Assembly (NCBI RefSeq): GCF_041468085.1 | Contig: NZ_CP121017.1 | Span: 1,529,501-1,593,500 of the forward strand | Direction: 5' to 3' | DNA: 64,000 nucleotides | From: Tistrella mobilis | GTDB taxonomy: Bacteria > Pseudomonadota > Alphaproteobacteria > Tistrellales > Tistrellaceae | In this document: positions 36,559-47,309 of the stretch, piece after piece | Numbering within the stretch: position 1 is the first letter of the stretch | Layout: every line of letters starts with the position of its first letter | Made by a program: the position numbers and the translations under genes | Notes under the pieces: model-generated | The model's database searches: none | What the model was told of the DNA's origin: nothing | What the model saw: only the letters and a program-made list of their open reading frames with translations

Positions 36559-37656
36559 TCAATCGATCCCTTCCACCTTCGCCCGATACACGACCGGCCA
36601 GTCGTCCCAGACGATGCCCTGGCAGATGCCCATCATCTCCATGCCGGCCAGGCTGAAACGCGCGCCGTCCCACACCCAGCGGGTGCCGACACCGCAATCG
36701 CCGATACCACGCCCCTTGGCGAAGCTGGTGAGCGTGCGGGTGGCCGGATCATAGGCGGGATTGACCGGCTGGAAGGCTTCGCCATCCAGACCATCGGGCG
36801 CATCGTATGCCGCCGGCAGCGGATCACTGCCATCGGCGGCGACGAAGAGGTCATAGGCAATATTGTAGGCGCCTGAGAAGCAGGCCCGGCCGTAGAGGAT
36901 ATGGGTGTCGTCCAGGCGCTCGACGATCGGCTCGAACTGATCCGCGGCGGCGGCCTCGCAGATTTCATCGTCCTGGGACGGGTTCAGGATGGCCGGGCGC
37001 GCGGCCGGGATCGGCCGTGCGGACGCCGGTGCCGCGCGCACGACCGGCAGGTCGGGGACCGGCGGCACGGTCTCGGCCGGCTTCTGGCCGGGTTTCCAGG
37101 CGGCTGTGACCGTGCCGACCCGGCCCTGGGTGTCGTCGACGAACAGCATCGCGGCTGCCGATCCCGAGAGCGAGATCCGGGCCGTGACCGGCGTGGCGAC
37201 GGCCCCGCCCGACAGGGTGACCGGCAGGATGTCGGCATGACGCAGCCGGTCGAGCAGGCCCGGCAGGGCCTCCGCCGGCAGGTCGGCCAGCACGACGCCA
37301 CCCTCGATCCGCGCCGGTACCGTTACAACCGGCGCCTTGCCGTCACCCTGCACCACGAGCGTCGCCGACCCGTCGATCGCCTGATCGGTCAGGGTCATGC
37401 CGATCCGGGCGGTAAGGGGGGCTGCTGCTGCGCCGTCCCGGCTGAGCCTCAGCCAGGCGCCGTAGTGGTCATCGGCGGACTCCATCTCCGGCCCATAGGC
37501 TGAACACGACCTGAGGTTGTCACATGCAACCCACCAGTCTTTAAAGCTGCGGTCGTTGATGGCGGCGGCCGGAGAGGCAGCAGACAGCAGAAGCGGGCCG
37601 GCGAGGGCGAGCCCGGCAAGCAGGGGGGCCGCGGTCAGCGAGGGGCGACGGATCAT
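36559..37656 (-). CDS. Exported DUF1176-like protein
   Basis: 365 residues with a Sec signal peptide (PLLAGLALAGPLLLSAASPAAA, cleavage after about residue 32). The mature start DRSFKDWWVACDNLRSCSA, with FxDWxVxCDN and a second Cys, is the DUF1176 pattern; other Cys pairs (DEICEAAAAD ... GRACFSGA, GIGDCGVGTRWVWDG ... GICQG) suggest periplasmic disulfides. Function unknown for the family. ATG at 37656 has CGGAAC about 7 bases upstream. Convergent with asnB (15-base gap). Confidence 0.8.
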   Translation of the reverse strand: MIRRPSLTAAPLLAGLALAGPLLLSAASPAAAINDRSFKDWWVACDNLRSCSAYGPEMESADDHYGAWLRLSRDGAAAAPLTARIGMTLTDQAIDGSATLVVQGDGKAPVVTVPARIEGGVVLADLPAEALPGLLDRLRHADILPVTLSGGAVATPVTARISLSGSAAAMLFVDDTQGRVGTVTAAWKPGQKPAETVPPVPDLPVVRAAPASARPIPAARPAILNPSQDDEICEAAAADQFEPIVERLDDTHILYGRACFSGAYNIAYDLFVAADGSDPLPAAYDAPDGLDGEAFQPVNPAYDPATRTLTSFAKGRGIGDCGVGTRWVWDGARFSLAGMEMMGICQGIVWDDWPVVYRAKVEGID

Positions 37657-37865
37657 GACATGTTCCGGACAGGCGGGTTGGAGGGGCCGCCATTCTGAAA
37701 GCTTCTGCGGGCTGCGGCCAGTGTCCGCGCTGTGGCGACCGCCGGTGTCCCATCGCGTATCAGCTTCGCGTGTTGCGGGTGGTGCGCGTGATAAGCGTAA
37801 AATATGATGAAACGCCACAGGTTCTGCCGCTACACTCGACCATCCCTGTGACGGGCCGGAGACGG

Positions 37866-40262
37866 ATGAGCGAACAGCACTCCACACGCACGGGTCCTCA
37901 GCCGGAAGGAGAGGCCGGACATGTCCTGCCGCGCCGCGGCTGGCGCGGTCTGCCGCGCTGGTCGCCCGGACGCTGGCGGCTGATCCACGCGCTGATCGTG
38001 GCGGCAGTGGCCGTGTTCCTGCTGTTTGCGGGCGTGGGAGCGGTGCAGCTGGTCTCTGCCTATGATCAGCCGCTCAAGGATGCGGCGGTTCGCGCCGAGG
38101 GGACGGCACGTCTGCTGGCGGAACATGCTGCCCGGACGCTTGAAGGGGTGGAGCTCACGCTTGGCCGCGCGGTCGACATCGTGGCGGCCGGCACGCCCCC
38201 GGTGGCGGATGGCGGCACCGGCGATGAGGCGCGACAGCTTCAGGCCCGGCTCGGGACGATCATCCGCAACGGCACCACATTGAGTGCGATCTGGGTGATC
38301 GATCGCGAGGGGCGGATCTATTTGCATACGGGGGTCTTTCCCGCCCCGCCCGTCGACCTTTCGGGCATGGCCGCCGTACAGCGGCTGATGCTGAGTCCGT
38401 CGGCAGGGCCGGTGGCGGGGGCGCTGGGGGATGCGGGCACCCGCAAGGAAGTGTTCCTGGCCCGGGCCCTGACGGACGAAGCCGGCGGTTTCACGGGGGC
38501 CGTGGTGGCGGTGATGGATGCCGACCAGTTCGCGGCGCTCTATCGCAGCGCCTCAATCGGGCCGCACGGTCGGGTGATGCTGCTGTCGACCACAGCCGGC
38601 GGCGTGATGGCCGTTGCCCCGGAACTGCCGGATGAGACGCATCAGCGGATGGCAGACCTTGCGGGCATGGTGCAGCCGATGCCGGCCGGCGCTGACAGGT
38701 CCGGTGCCGGCCGGCCGGTGCTGGTGGGGGATGGCGATCCCGAGGGCCCCTGGGTCGCGGCCGTGGCACCGGTCCACGGCCGGGACATGGAGGTGGCCGT
38801 CCTGCTTGCCACTGCCGATGCCCTGGGCGGATGGCGGGCTTCCGTGTGGCGCACGGCGGGGCTGACGCTGATCGTGGCGGCGGGGCTGGCCTGCACGGTG
38901 CTGATCGCACGCAGCACCGTGTCGCGGCCGCTCGACCGGCTGTGTGCCGCGGTGCGGCGGGTGGAACAGGGCAGTTTCGACCGCCCCGTCGGCGGCAGCG
39001 GCGGCATCCGCGAAATCGAGGACGCCATGGCCGGCATCGAGCATCTGCGCCTGTCGCTGGCCCATCTGACCGACCATCTGAACGCCGAAGTGGAGGCCCG
39101 TACCCGCGAACTGGAAGAACGCAGCCAGCAGTTCAATGCGGCGCTGGAGAATGTCTTCCTGGGCCTTGCCATGTTCGACGGCGAACGCCGGCTGGTGGTA
39201 TGCAATCAGCGCTATCGCGAGCTGTTCGGGCTGAGCGAGGATCTGGCCTGCCGGGGGACCACGCTGCATGCGATTCTGGAACATGCGGCACGAGCCGAGG
39301 GGTATGTCGTAACCGAACTGGGCGACATCCTGTCGCGGCGGTTGGCGCGACTGGCGACGCGCGAGATCCGCACCTGGTCAGAGGAACTGCGTGACGGCCG
39401 GATGCTGGATCAGTTCGTCCGGCCGCTGGCGTCGGGCGGCGCGCTGGTGGCGGTTCAGGATGTGACCGAGCAGCGCCGCTTCGAACAGGCGCTGATGGAA
39501 GCCAAGATGGTCGCCGAGCGGGCCAACCGCGCCAAATCGGAATTCCTGGCCAATATGAGCCATGAACTGCGCACGCCGCTGAATGCCATCATCGGCTTCT
39601 CCGAGATCATCGGCGCCGAGATGTTCGGCCCCGTGGGCAACCCGCGCTATGCCTCTTACGGGCGCGACATCGCGACCTCCGGCCGGCATCTGCTGACGTT
39701 GATCAACGACATCCTGGACCTGTCCAAGGCGGAATCCGGACGGATGAGCGTGGCCGTGACGGATGTGTCACCAGCCCGCCTGGCAGAAACCTGCCTCAGG
39801 ATGATAGAGACCCAGGCGCAGGAAAACGGTGTCCGGCTGGTGACCGAGGTGCCCGAGGACCTGCCGCGGCTGCGCACCGACGAACGCCGCCTGGTTCAGG
39901 TGTTGATCAATCTTCTGTCCAATGCCGTGAAGTTCACACCGCGCGACGGCATGGTGTCCATGCGCGCCAGCATCGCCGGCGACCGGCTGATCCTGGTGGT
40001 GGAAGACACCGGTATAGGCATGACGCCCGACGAGATCGAGGTCGCGCTGAGCGTCTTTGGCCAGATCGAAAGCGCCATGCATCGCCACCATCACGGCACC
40101 GGCCTCGGCCTGCCGCTTGCCGCCCGTCTGGTGGAGCTGCTGGGCGGCCGTTTCGACCTGACCAGCACACCCGGCGTCGGCACGCGGGCGGTGGTGGTGC
40201 TGCCGCTTGACGGCAGTACCCCGGCATCGGTGCGGGATGTAGAGATGAGCGGGGTGTCCTGA
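37866..40262 (+). CDS. Membrane sensor histidine kinase (Cache-HAMP-PAS-HisKA-HATPase)
   Basis: 798 residues. Membrane helix at about 40-62 (LIHALIVAAVAVFLLFAGVG), a periplasmic sensing domain of about 270 residues that looks like a PDC/Cache type (GTTLSAIWVIDREGRIYLHT), a second helix near 335-355, HAMP (RSTVSRPLDRLCAAVRRVEQG), a coiled stretch, PAS (ENVFLGLAMFDGERRLVVCN), HisKA with the phosphorylated His in SHELRTPLNAIIGFSEII, and an ATPase with N, G1 and G2 boxes (LLSNAVKF, VEDTGIGM, HGTGLGLPLAARL). No response regulator is adjacent and there is no receiver domain. ATG at 37866 with GGAG 5 bases upstream. Confidence 0.92.
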   Translation: MSEQHSTRTGPQPEGEAGHVLPRRGWRGLPRWSPGRWRLIHALIVAAVAVFLLFAGVGAVQLVSAYDQPLKDAAVRAEGTARLLAEHAARTLEGVELTLGRAVDIVAAGTPPVADGGTGDEARQLQARLGTIIRNGTTLSAIWVIDREGRIYLHTGVFPAPPVDLSGMAAVQRLMLSPSAGPVAGALGDAGTRKEVFLARALTDEAGGFTGAVVAVMDADQFAALYRSASIGPHGRVMLLSTTAGGVMAVAPELPDETHQRMADLAGMVQPMPAGADRSGAGRPVLVGDGDPEGPWVAAVAPVHGRDMEVAVLLATADALGGWRASVWRTAGLTLIVAAGLACTVLIARSTVSRPLDRLCAAVRRVEQGSFDRPVGGSGGIREIEDAMAGIEHLRLSLAHLTDHLNAEVEARTRELEERSQQFNAALENVFLGLAMFDGERRLVVCNQRYRELFGLSEDLACRGTTLHAILEHAARAEGYVVTELGDILSRRLARLATREIRTWSEELRDGRMLDQFVRPLASGGALVAVQDVTEQRRFEQALMEAKMVAERANRAKSEFLANMSHELRTPLNAIIGFSEIIGAEMFGPVGNPRYASYGRDIATSGRHLLTLINDILDLSKAESGRMSVAVTDVSPARLAETCLRMIETQAQENGVRLVTEVPEDLPRLRTDERRLVQVLINLLSNAVKFTPRDGMVSMRASIAGDRLILVVEDTGIGMTPDEIEVALSVFGQIESAMHRHHHGTGLGLPLAARLVELLGGRFDLTSTPGVGTRAVVVLPLDGSTPASVRDVEMSGVS

Positions 40263-40295
40263 CCCTGCCGACCGCTTCGCCGCAGGTTCGGACGC

Positions 40296-40332
40296 AAAAA
40301 AACCGCCTGGAGAACAGATCTCCGGCGGGTTA
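40296..40332 (-). terminator. Rho-independent terminator of the tRNA-Thr transcript
   Basis: On the minus strand AACCCGCCGGAGA pairs with TCTCCAGGCGGTT (small bulge), followed by a run of seven T. It lies 28 bases beyond the 3' end of the downstream tRNA-Thr copy. Confidence 0.85.
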
Positions 40333-40360
40333 CGGATAGCAGATCTGCGCCAGTTGGAAA

Positions 40361-40435
<75 letters not shown>

Positions 40436-40544
40436 GCCTCTGGCGAAGCGGGGCGGAACCTGCCATGAAATCGGAAGAGCCGCAACCGGATTTTTCCGGA
40501 AGATCATCCTGTTTTCGGACGGGTCCGTGGTCATTCGCGGAAGC

Positions 40545-40619
<75 letters not shown>

Positions 40620-40716
40620 GACGCTCGCGAATGTGGGCGGGGTGTGCCATGTTTCCGGGCGTCATGCAACCCTGTTCTTCATCGAACCCTTATCCGACCG
40701 CAAGGCCAGACGCCCG

Positions 40717-40917
40717 ATGACCGACCGCGAGCCGATCGAAACCACTGATACGACATCGAAAACCACCCGCGAACCCAGGCCGCGCCCGAACGAGACCGAA
40801 GCGGCCCGCCAGGCCGCCGCCGAACGTCGGGCACGGCAGGCGGCGCAGCTGCGGGCCAATCTGGCCCGGCGCAAGGCCCAGTCCCGCGACCGCGCGGCCG
40901 AGGAGGAAGGGCTCTGA
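40717..40917 (+). CDS. Small basic/acidic charged protein, function unknown
   Basis: 66 residues: an N-terminal Thr/Pro/Arg-rich stretch, then a helix rich in Ala, Arg and Gln (AARQAAAERRARQAAQLRAN) ending LARRKAQSRDRAAEEEGL. Similar short proteins with a C-terminal LxRRKxQxR motif occur before murA in many alphaproteobacteria, as far as I recall. ATG at 40717, weak Shine-Dalgarno. Predicted helical; no known domain. Confidence 0.65.
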   Translation: MTDREPIETTDTTSKTTREPRPRPNETEAARQAAAERRARQAAQLRANLARRKAQSRDRAAEEEGL

Positions 40918-41171
40918 CGCCCCTGCCGCCGACGCAATGGAGGGTTCCGCCAACGCGGCGTTGAGCCGTGCTGCGGCGTCGTCTATAAGTGGCCGGCTGC
41001 CCCCGGGGCAGCTTCGGGCCTGCACCGCCCGCCCGTTCGTGCCCGGCCCGCACCGTCTTGCGCGGACCAGATGCCGCGGGCGGCGGAATGCGGCCCATCG
41101 CCTGTTGCCAGACTTCGCCTGTTGCCAGATGCGGGCCCGCGCCCGTCGCCAAACGTCCGGGAGACGCCCCG

Positions 41172-41726
41172 ATGTCGATCATGTCCGATCTGTGGATCCG
41201 CGAAACAGCCTTGAACGAGGGGATGATCGAGCCCTTCGTCGAGAAGCAGGTCCGCGAGGGCATGATCTCTTATGGTCTGTCGTCTTACGGCTATGACGCT
41301 CGCGTCGCCGACGAGTTCAAGATCTTCACCAATGTCGACAGCGCGGTGATCGATCCGAAGCAGTTCTCGGATCAGAGCTTCGTGGACCGCAAGCTGGATG
41401 TCTGCGTGATCCCGCCGAACAGTTTCGCCCTGGCCCGGACGGTGGAGTATTTCCGCATTCCCCGCGACGTGATGGTGATCTGCGTCGGCAAGTCGACCTA
41501 TGCCCGCTGCGGCATCATCGTCAACGTGACGCCGCTTGAGCCGGAATGGGAAGGTCATGTGACGCTGGAATTCAGCAACACGACGCCGCTGCCGGCCAGG
41601 ATCTATGCGGGGGAGGGCGCCTGCCAGTTCCTGTTCCTGAAGGGTGACCGCCCCTGCGAGACCTCGTACAAGGACCGGCTGGGCAAGTATATGGGGCAGC
41701 GGGGCGTGACCCTGCCGCGCCTTTAA
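41172..41726 (+). CDS. dcd: dCTP deaminase
   Basis: Deaminates dCTP to dUTP in pyrimidine deoxynucleotide supply. 184 residues; catalytic Glu in [36 protein letters not shown], and the C-terminal [12 protein letters not shown] that closes over the nucleotide. ATG at 41172 (a second ATG three codons later is possible); the 61-codon upstream extension is rejected. murA follows closely. Confidence 0.94.
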   Translation: MSIMSDLWIRETALNEGMIEPFVEKQVREGMISYGLSSYGYDARVADEFKIFTNVDSAVIDPKQFSDQSFVDRKLDVCVIPPNSFALARTVEYFRIPRDVMVICVGKSTYARCGIIVNVTPLEPEWEGHVTLEFSNTTPLPARIYAGEGACQFLFLKGDRPCETSYKDRLGKYMGQRGVTLPRL

Positions 41727-41815
41727 GCGTGGCGCCGCCGGTGACCGTACTGAATTCGGCTGCACTGCAGCAGGCATCGTCCCTCGATCCCACTCTCAGG
41801 CAGAACGGGGCAGGC

Positions 41816-43105
41816 ATGGACAGCATCCGCATCCGCGGCGGGCGGCCGCTCGAAGGGGTGATCCCGATCGGGGGCGCCAAGAATGCGGCGCTGCCGCTGC
41901 TGGCTGCCGCCCTGCTCACCGAGGACCGGCTGGTTCTCTCCAACCTGCCGAGCCTCGCCGACATCACCACCATGGTGAAGCTGCTGGCCCAGCACGGGGT
42001 GATCTGCGCGATCGACGAGACCCGCGATGCCGCCAATGGCGGCCGGGTGATCACGCTCGACGCCGGCCGGATCGGCAACACCACCGCCCCTTACGATCTG
42101 GTGCGCAAGATGCGCGCCTCGATCCTGGTGCTGGGGCCGCTGCTGGCGCGGGTGGGGGAGGCGCAGGTCTCGCTGCCCGGCGGCTGCGCCATCGGTACCC
42201 GTCCGGTCGACCTGCACCTCAAGGGCCTTGAGGAACTTGGCGCGGTCATCGAACTGGAAGGCGGCTATATCCATGCCACGGCGCCCAGGGGGCTGAAGGG
42301 CGCGCATATCCGCTTCCCCTTCGTCTCGGTGGGGGCGACGGAAAACCTGCTGATGGCGGCGGCGCTGGCCGAGGGCACCACCGTGCTCGACAATGCCGCG
42401 CGTGAGCCCGAGATCGGCGATCTGGCCCGCTGCCTGATGGCGATGGGCGCCCGCATCGAGGGCATCGACACCGAGACGCTGACCATCCACGGCGTCGCCC
42501 GGCTGCACGGTGCCAGCCATGCGGTGCTGCCCGACCGCATCGAGGCGGGCACCTATGCCATCGCCGGTGCGATCACCGGCGGCGATGTTGAGCTGACGGG
42601 GCTGGATGCCGGGCTGATCCGGTCGGTGCTCGACAAGCTGGAAGAGGCCGGCGTACGGGTAACGCAGACGGCGCGCGGCGTGCGCATCGCCCGCACCGAC
42701 GGACCGCTGCGTGGCACCGACGTGATGACCCAGGTCTATCCCGGCTTCCCCACCGACATGCAGGCGCAGTTCATGGCGCTGATGACGGTGGCCGAGGGCG
42801 CGGCCATGGTCACCGAGACGATTTTCGAGAACCGCTTCATGCATGTGCCGGAACTGCACCGCATGGGCGCCAACATCGTGCTGCACGGCGCCTCGGCGCT
42901 GGTGCGCGGCGTGCCGCGGCTGAACGGGGCGCCGGTGATGGCGACCGATCTGCGCGCCTCGTCGTCGCTGGTGCTGGCCGGTCTTGCCGCGCGCGGTGAA
43001 ACCCTGGTCAACCGCGTCTATCACCTGGATCGCGGCTACGAGAACATCGAAGCCAAGCTCGCCGCCTGTGGCGCCGATATCGTCCGGATCGCCGGCGGCG
43101 CCTGA
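41816..43105 (+). CDS. murA: UDP-N-acetylglucosamine 1-carboxyvinyltransferase
   Basis: First committed step of peptidoglycan synthesis: transfers enolpyruvate from PEP to UDP-GlcNAc. 429 residues. Active-site Cys in [16 protein letters not shown] (the fosfomycin target is retained), [16 protein letters not shown] at the N-terminus, and [22 protein letters not shown] at 41816 with GGGGCAGG upstream; a GTG at 41729 would add 29 residues before the conserved start. Confidence 0.95.
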   Translation: MDSIRIRGGRPLEGVIPIGGAKNAALPLLAAALLTEDRLVLSNLPSLADITTMVKLLAQHGVICAIDETRDAANGGRVITLDAGRIGNTTAPYDLVRKMRASILVLGPLLARVGEAQVSLPGGCAIGTRPVDLHLKGLEELGAVIELEGGYIHATAPRGLKGAHIRFPFVSVGATENLLMAAALAEGTTVLDNAAREPEIGDLARCLMAMGARIEGIDTETLTIHGVARLHGASHAVLPDRIEAGTYAIAGAITGGDVELTGLDAGLIRSVLDKLEEAGVRVTQTARGVRIARTDGPLRGTDVMTQVYPGFPTDMQAQFMALMTVAEGAAMVTETIFENRFMHVPELHRMGANIVLHGASALVRGVPRLNGAPVMATDLRASSSLVLAGLAARGETLVNRVYHLDRGYENIEAKLAACGADIVRIAGGA

Positions 43106-43164
43106 TCGTTGCCCGCCCCCGCCCGCCACGCCCGCGGACAGCCAAACCCGAGGACAGGTCAGAG

Positions 43165-43848
43165 ATGAGCCCCGCCACCACCGCCCGCCGCGGCCTGACG
43201 ATCGCCCTGCCCAAGGGGCGCATCCTGAAGGAAGTGCTGCCGATGATGGCGCGCGTCGGGATCGAGCCGGAGCCCGACTTCTTCGATGATGCCTCGCGCA
43301 AGCTGGAATTCGAAACCAGTGTGCCGGACATCCGGCTGGTGCGCGTGCGCAGCTTCGACGTCGCAACCTTCGTCGCCTTCGGTGCCGCCGAGATCGGCGT
43401 CTGCGGCCGCGACGTGATCATGGAGTTCGACTATCCGGAACTCTATGCGCCGCTGGACCTGAATATCGGCCGCTGCCATATCGCCGTGGCGGAACCCGCC
43501 GATCTGGCCCATGGCGACGACCCCCGCCGCTGGAGCCATGTCCGCGTCGCGACCAAATACCCCCATGTCACCCGCGCCCATTTCGCGGCGCGCGGCGTGC
43601 AGGCGGAGTGCATCAAGTTGAACGGGGCGATCGAGCTTGCGCCCAAGCTTGGCCTCTGCCGGCGCATCGTCGACCTGGTTTCGACCGGATCGACGCTGAA
43701 GGCCAATGGTCTGGTCGAGATCGAGACCATTGCCGAGGTGACCTCGTATCTGGTGGTCAACCGCGCGGCGCTGAAGACGCGGCCGCAGCTGGTCGGTACC
43801 TGGATCGACCGTTTCCGTGAGGTGGTGAACGATGCCGTTCCGGCTTGA
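43165..43848 (+). CDS. hisG: ATP phosphoribosyltransferase, short form
   Basis: First step of histidine synthesis. At 227 residues it is the short HisG form, which lacks the C-terminal regulatory domain and needs HisZ as partner; hisZ is not in the window. Motifs: [32 protein letters not shown], and [15 protein letters not shown] (PRPP loop). The end overlaps hisD by 17 bases. Confidence 0.94.
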   Translation: MSPATTARRGLTIALPKGRILKEVLPMMARVGIEPEPDFFDDASRKLEFETSVPDIRLVRVRSFDVATFVAFGAAEIGVCGRDVIMEFDYPELYAPLDLNIGRCHIAVAEPADLAHGDDPRRWSHVRVATKYPHVTRAHFAARGVQAECIKLNGAIELAPKLGLCRRIVDLVSTGSTLKANGLVEIETIAEVTSYLVVNRAALKTRPQLVGTWIDRFREVVNDAVPA

Positions 43849-45133
43849 CGTCAACGACCCGTCCTTTCCCCAGGATTTTCAGGCCCTGCTGGGCATGAAG
43901 CGCGAGACCACGGCCGAGGTGAACGATGCCGTGCATGCGATCCTGGAGGATGTGCGCCTGCGCGGCGATGCGGCGGTGCTTGCCTACACCGCCCGCTTCG
44001 ACCGGATGACGATCGATGCCGAGCGGCTGGCGATCACTTCCGAAGAGGTCGATGCGGCGCTCGCCGCCTGCCCGCATCATCTGATCGACAGCCTGGAAAC
44101 CGCCGCCGAGCGGATCCGTGCCTATCACGCGAAGCTGGTGCCGGAAGACCTGGACTATGTCGACGAGACCGGTGTGCGGCTGGGGGCACGCTGGCGGCCG
44201 GTCGCCGCTGCCGGCATCTATGTGCCGGGCGGGCTTGCCGCCTATCCGTCCTCGGTGCTGATGAACGCGATCCCGGCGCGGGTTGCGGGCGTCAAGCGCA
44301 TCGCCATGGTGGTGCCCACCCCCGGCGGTGAGATCAACCCGCTGGTGCTGGCCGCCGCGCGGATCTGCGGCGTCGACGAGATCTACCGCATCGGCGGCGC
44401 CCAGGCCGTGGCGGCGCTGGCCTATGGCACCGAGACGGTGGCGCCGGTCGACAAGATCGTGGGCCCGGGCAATGCCTATGTCGCGGCGGCCAAGCGCCAG
44501 GTCTTCGGCACGGTCGGTATCGATATGATCGCAGGCCCGTCCGAGATTCTGGTGGTGGCGGATGCCGCCAATGATCCGCGCTGGATCGCCGCCGATCTTC
44601 TGTCCCAGGCCGAGCACGACACTGCCGCCCAGTCGATCCTGATCACCGATGATGCGGGCTTCGCCGACCGGGTGGCGCAGGCGGTGGACGATCTTCTGGC
44701 GAAGCTGCCGCGCGGCACTATCGCCGCCGAGAGCTGGAACACCAATGGCGCGATCATCGTGACCGGTGATCTGGCCCAGGCCGCGCCGCTGATCGACAGC
44801 ATCGCGCCCGAACATCTGGAACTGGCGGTGGACGATCCGGATGCGCTGGCCGCCCGGGTCAACAATGCCGGCGCGATCTTCCTGGGACGCCATACCCCGG
44901 AGGCGATCGGCGACTATGTCGCCGGGCCGAACCATGTGCTTCCCACCGCACGCAGCGCGCGTTACTCTTCGGGCCTGTCGGTGCTCGACTTCATGAAGCG
45001 CAGCTCGCTGATCGCCTGCGACGAGAACTCGCTGCGCGTGATCGGCGGCCATGCGATCAGCCTGGCCGAAGCGGAAGGGCTTGGTGCCCATGCGCTTTCG
45101 GTGGCGATTCGCCTGGATGTGGCGGACGACTGA
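43832..45133 (+). CDS. hisD: Histidinol dehydrogenase
   Basis: Zinc-dependent NAD enzyme carrying out the last two oxidations from histidinol to histidine. 433 residues. Motifs: [37 protein letters not shown], zinc ligands in [13 protein letters not shown] and near the end, and [20 protein letters not shown]. Starts inside hisG, so translation is coupled. Confidence 0.95.
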   Translation: MPFRLDVNDPSFPQDFQALLGMKRETTAEVNDAVHAILEDVRLRGDAAVLAYTARFDRMTIDAERLAITSEEVDAALAACPHHLIDSLETAAERIRAYHAKLVPEDLDYVDETGVRLGARWRPVAAAGIYVPGGLAAYPSSVLMNAIPARVAGVKRIAMVVPTPGGEINPLVLAAARICGVDEIYRIGGAQAVAALAYGTETVAPVDKIVGPGNAYVAAAKRQVFGTVGIDMIAGPSEILVVADAANDPRWIAADLLSQAEHDTAAQSILITDDAGFADRVAQAVDDLLAKLPRGTIAAESWNTNGAIIVTGDLAQAAPLIDSIAPEHLELAVDDPDALAARVNNAGAIFLGRHTPEAIGDYVAGPNHVLPTARSARYSSGLSVLDFMKRSSLIACDENSLRVIGGHAISLAEAEGLGAHALSVAIRLDVADD

Positions 45134-45241
45134 TCCGCGGCGCAGAGGGGGCGGGCATCCGGTAGAGTTAAGGGGCCCGCCGCCGTTCCGGGGCGGACCT
45201 CTCCGACCCACCGCCGACCGCCGTCAGGAGTCAGCGCCCCC

Positions 45242-45763
45242 ATGACCGACAGTCCCGAGCCAGAGCCCACCGATCCGGAACCCCGCCGGCCCGCCGATCC
45301 GCGGATCGCCAATCTGACCCTCGATCAGGGCAGCGTGCTTGCGTGGAGCCCGCAGGTTGAGCACGAGCGCAAGGTGGCGATCTTCGACCTGCTGGAGCAG
45401 AACCATTTCGTGCCGCTGGGGGTCGAGTCGGACGGTCCCTTCGATCTGCTGCTCAGCATCCAGGACAACCGGCTCTATTTCGACATTTCCGAGACCGGTG
45501 GCCGTCAGCTGACCCGGATCACCCTGCCGATCACGCCGTTCCGCGGGATCGTGAAGGATTATTTCATGATCTGCGAAAGCTATTTCTCCGCGATCAAGAC
45601 CCAGAGCCCGTCACAGATCGAGGCGATCGATATGGGCCGGCGCGGTATTCATAACGAGGGCTCGGAACTGCTGCGTGACCGGCTGGAGGGCAAGGTGGAG
45701 CTTGACCTCGATACGGCACGGCGCCTGTTTACCCTGCTTTGCGTGCTTCATATCCGTCAATGA
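45242..45763 (+). CDS. UPF0262 family protein
   Basis: 173 residues with an N-terminal Pro/Asp-rich tail and the family core RIANLTLDQGSVLAWSPQVE, FDLLLSIQDNRLYFDI and IVKDYFMICESYFSAIK. The family is restricted to alphaproteobacteria and has no known function; its constant place between hisD and a low-molecular-weight phosphatase gene suggests a conserved role. The stop overlaps the next start (ATGA). Confidence 0.92.
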   Translation: MTDSPEPEPTDPEPRRPADPRIANLTLDQGSVLAWSPQVEHERKVAIFDLLEQNHFVPLGVESDGPFDLLLSIQDNRLYFDISETGGRQLTRITLPITPFRGIVKDYFMICESYFSAIKTQSPSQIEAIDMGRRGIHNEGSELLRDRLEGKVELDLDTARRLFTLLCVLHIRQ

Positions 45764-46245
45764 GGGGCGGGGCTGGGCTGCAGGTACCGGCCGGAACGGG
45801 AAGGCTGCGGATGCCGTCCAGCGTGCTGTTCTGCTGCACGTTGAACTCCATCCGCTCGCCTCTTGCCGAGGGCATGCTGAAACTGTTCCACGGCAGGCGG
45901 ATCTTCGTCGACAGCGTCGGCGTGCGCACCGCCCCCATCGATCCCTTCGCGGTGGCGGTGGCTGAAGAGCTGGGCGTCGACATCTCCCGCCACCGCCCCA
46001 AGACGTTCGACGACCTTGAAGACGGATCCTACGACCTGATCGTCTCGCTGTCGCCCGAAGCTCAGCACAAGGCCGTGGACCTGACCCGCGACATGGCCTG
46101 CGAGGTGGAATACTGGCCAACCTTCGACCCCTCGGTCGCGGAAGGCAGCCGCGAACAGCGCCTGGATGCCTATCGCAGCGTCCGCGACCAGCTGATGCGC
46201 CGCATCCGCGAGCGCTTTCCGCCGGCGGGGTCGGTGGCGGTCTAG
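45760..46245 (+). CDS. Low-molecular-weight protein tyrosine phosphatase/arsenate reductase-like
   Basis: About 161 residues. P-loop CTLNSIRSPLAEG fits CX5RS of low-molecular-weight phosphatases, and the general acid Asp is in WPTFDPSVAEGS. Could act as arsenate reductase or protein phosphatase; no ars genes are near, which favours the latter. I use ATG at 45760 because it overlaps the UPF0262 stop as ATGA; ATG at 45811 would begin right at the fold. Confidence 0.85.
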   Translation: MRGGAGLQVPAGTGRLRMPSSVLFCCTLNSIRSPLAEGMLKLFHGRRIFVDSVGVRTAPIDPFAVAVAEELGVDISRHRPKTFDDLEDGSYDLIVSLSPEAQHKAVDLTRDMACEVEYWPTFDPSVAEGSREQRLDAYRSVRDQLMRRIRERFPPAGSVAV

Positions 46246-47135
46246 GGTGATACTTCGGCGCCGGCTGATTTCGTCATCTCATCGTCCAGCCAGGCGGTGA
46301 AGGCGGCGAGGCGCGGATCTTCGTCTTCCGCCATCCGCCAGACCAGGTGATAGGCGAACTGGTCGGGGCAATCGATGTCGAACAGGCGCACCAGCCGGCC
46401 GCCGGCCAGGTCGCCCTCCACCAGGGCGGCACGGGCCAGCGCGATGCCCTGGCCGGCGGCCGCGGCTTCCAGCAGCAGCGACATCTCGGAGAAGAGCGGG
46501 CCGCGGGTCGGTTCGGGCAGATGCAGCCCCGCGGCCTGGAACCAGGGCGACCAGGGCTGGCGCTGATGGCGCAGCAGCGGCAGCGTCGCCAGATCCGCCG
46601 GCCGTTCCGGCAGTCTGCCATTCCGGAAACCGGGGGCGCAAACCGGGAACAGCTGCTCGCCGAACAGGCGCCGGGCGGTCAGCCCCGGCCAGGGGCCGCG
46701 ACCATAGCGGATGGCGGCCACGATGCCGTCGCGCCCGGGCGGCTCCAGCTCCTGCGTGGCGCGGACCGCGACGTCTATGTCGGGATATCGGCTGGTGAAA
46801 CCGGGCAGGCGGGGGATCAGCCAGCGGGTCGCGAAGGCCGGCAGGGTGCTGATGGTGAGCGTGCCGGCCGACGGCCGCCCCCCGGCCTGGCGCAGGGCGG
46901 CATCCAGCGTCGCCAGGATCTGACGGATGGCGGTGGCGAGTTCGGCGCATGCATTGGTCGGAACCATCTCATGGCCCTGCCGCTCGAACAGCCGCCGGCC
47001 GAGATCGGCTTCCAGCCCCCGGACCTGCTGGGCCACCGCGCCATGGGTGAGGCCCAGTTCGGTGGCGGCGCCGGTGAAGCTGCGATGGCGCGCGGCGGCT
47101 TCCACCGCACGAAGCGCCCTCATCGACGGGAACAT
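46242..47135 (-). CDS. LysR-family regulator (GcvA-like)
   Basis: About 297 residues: N-terminal winged helix (MRALRAVEAAARHRSFTGAA, LGLTHGAVAQQVRGLEADLG) and a periplasmic-binding-type effector domain with the GcvA-like start LTISTLPAFATRWLIPRLPG. Start is ATG at 47135 or an upstream TTG at 47153. Divergent from the MFS transporter gene, the usual arrangement for a LysR protein and its target. The pair is inserted between arsC-like and infA, genes normally adjacent, so it may be a later addition. Confidence 0.88.
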   Translation of the reverse strand: MFPSMRALRAVEAAARHRSFTGAATELGLTHGAVAQQVRGLEADLGRRLFERQGHEMVPTNACAELATAIRQILATLDAALRQAGGRPSAGTLTISTLPAFATRWLIPRLPGFTSRYPDIDVAVRATQELEPPGRDGIVAAIRYGRGPWPGLTARRLFGEQLFPVCAPGFRNGRLPERPADLATLPLLRHQRQPWSPWFQAAGLHLPEPTRGPLFSEMSLLLEAAAAGQGIALARAALVEGDLAGGRLVRLFDIDCPDQFAYHLVWRMAEDEDPRLAAFTAWLDDEMTKSAGAEVSP

Positions 47136-47309
47136 CCGGGTCTTGGTCCTCAAGGACTGCCTTCATGGATTTCTGTCATTCAATCGTAGATTAAATGAAT
47201 GGCCGCCGCCAGCCGTGGATGTGACCCTGTGCCGGGAAGGGCATGGGTATGACTGGTTGGATCGGTCAAAAATTCATGCCCTCCGGACTCGATGTTCCGG
47301 AGGCGGATT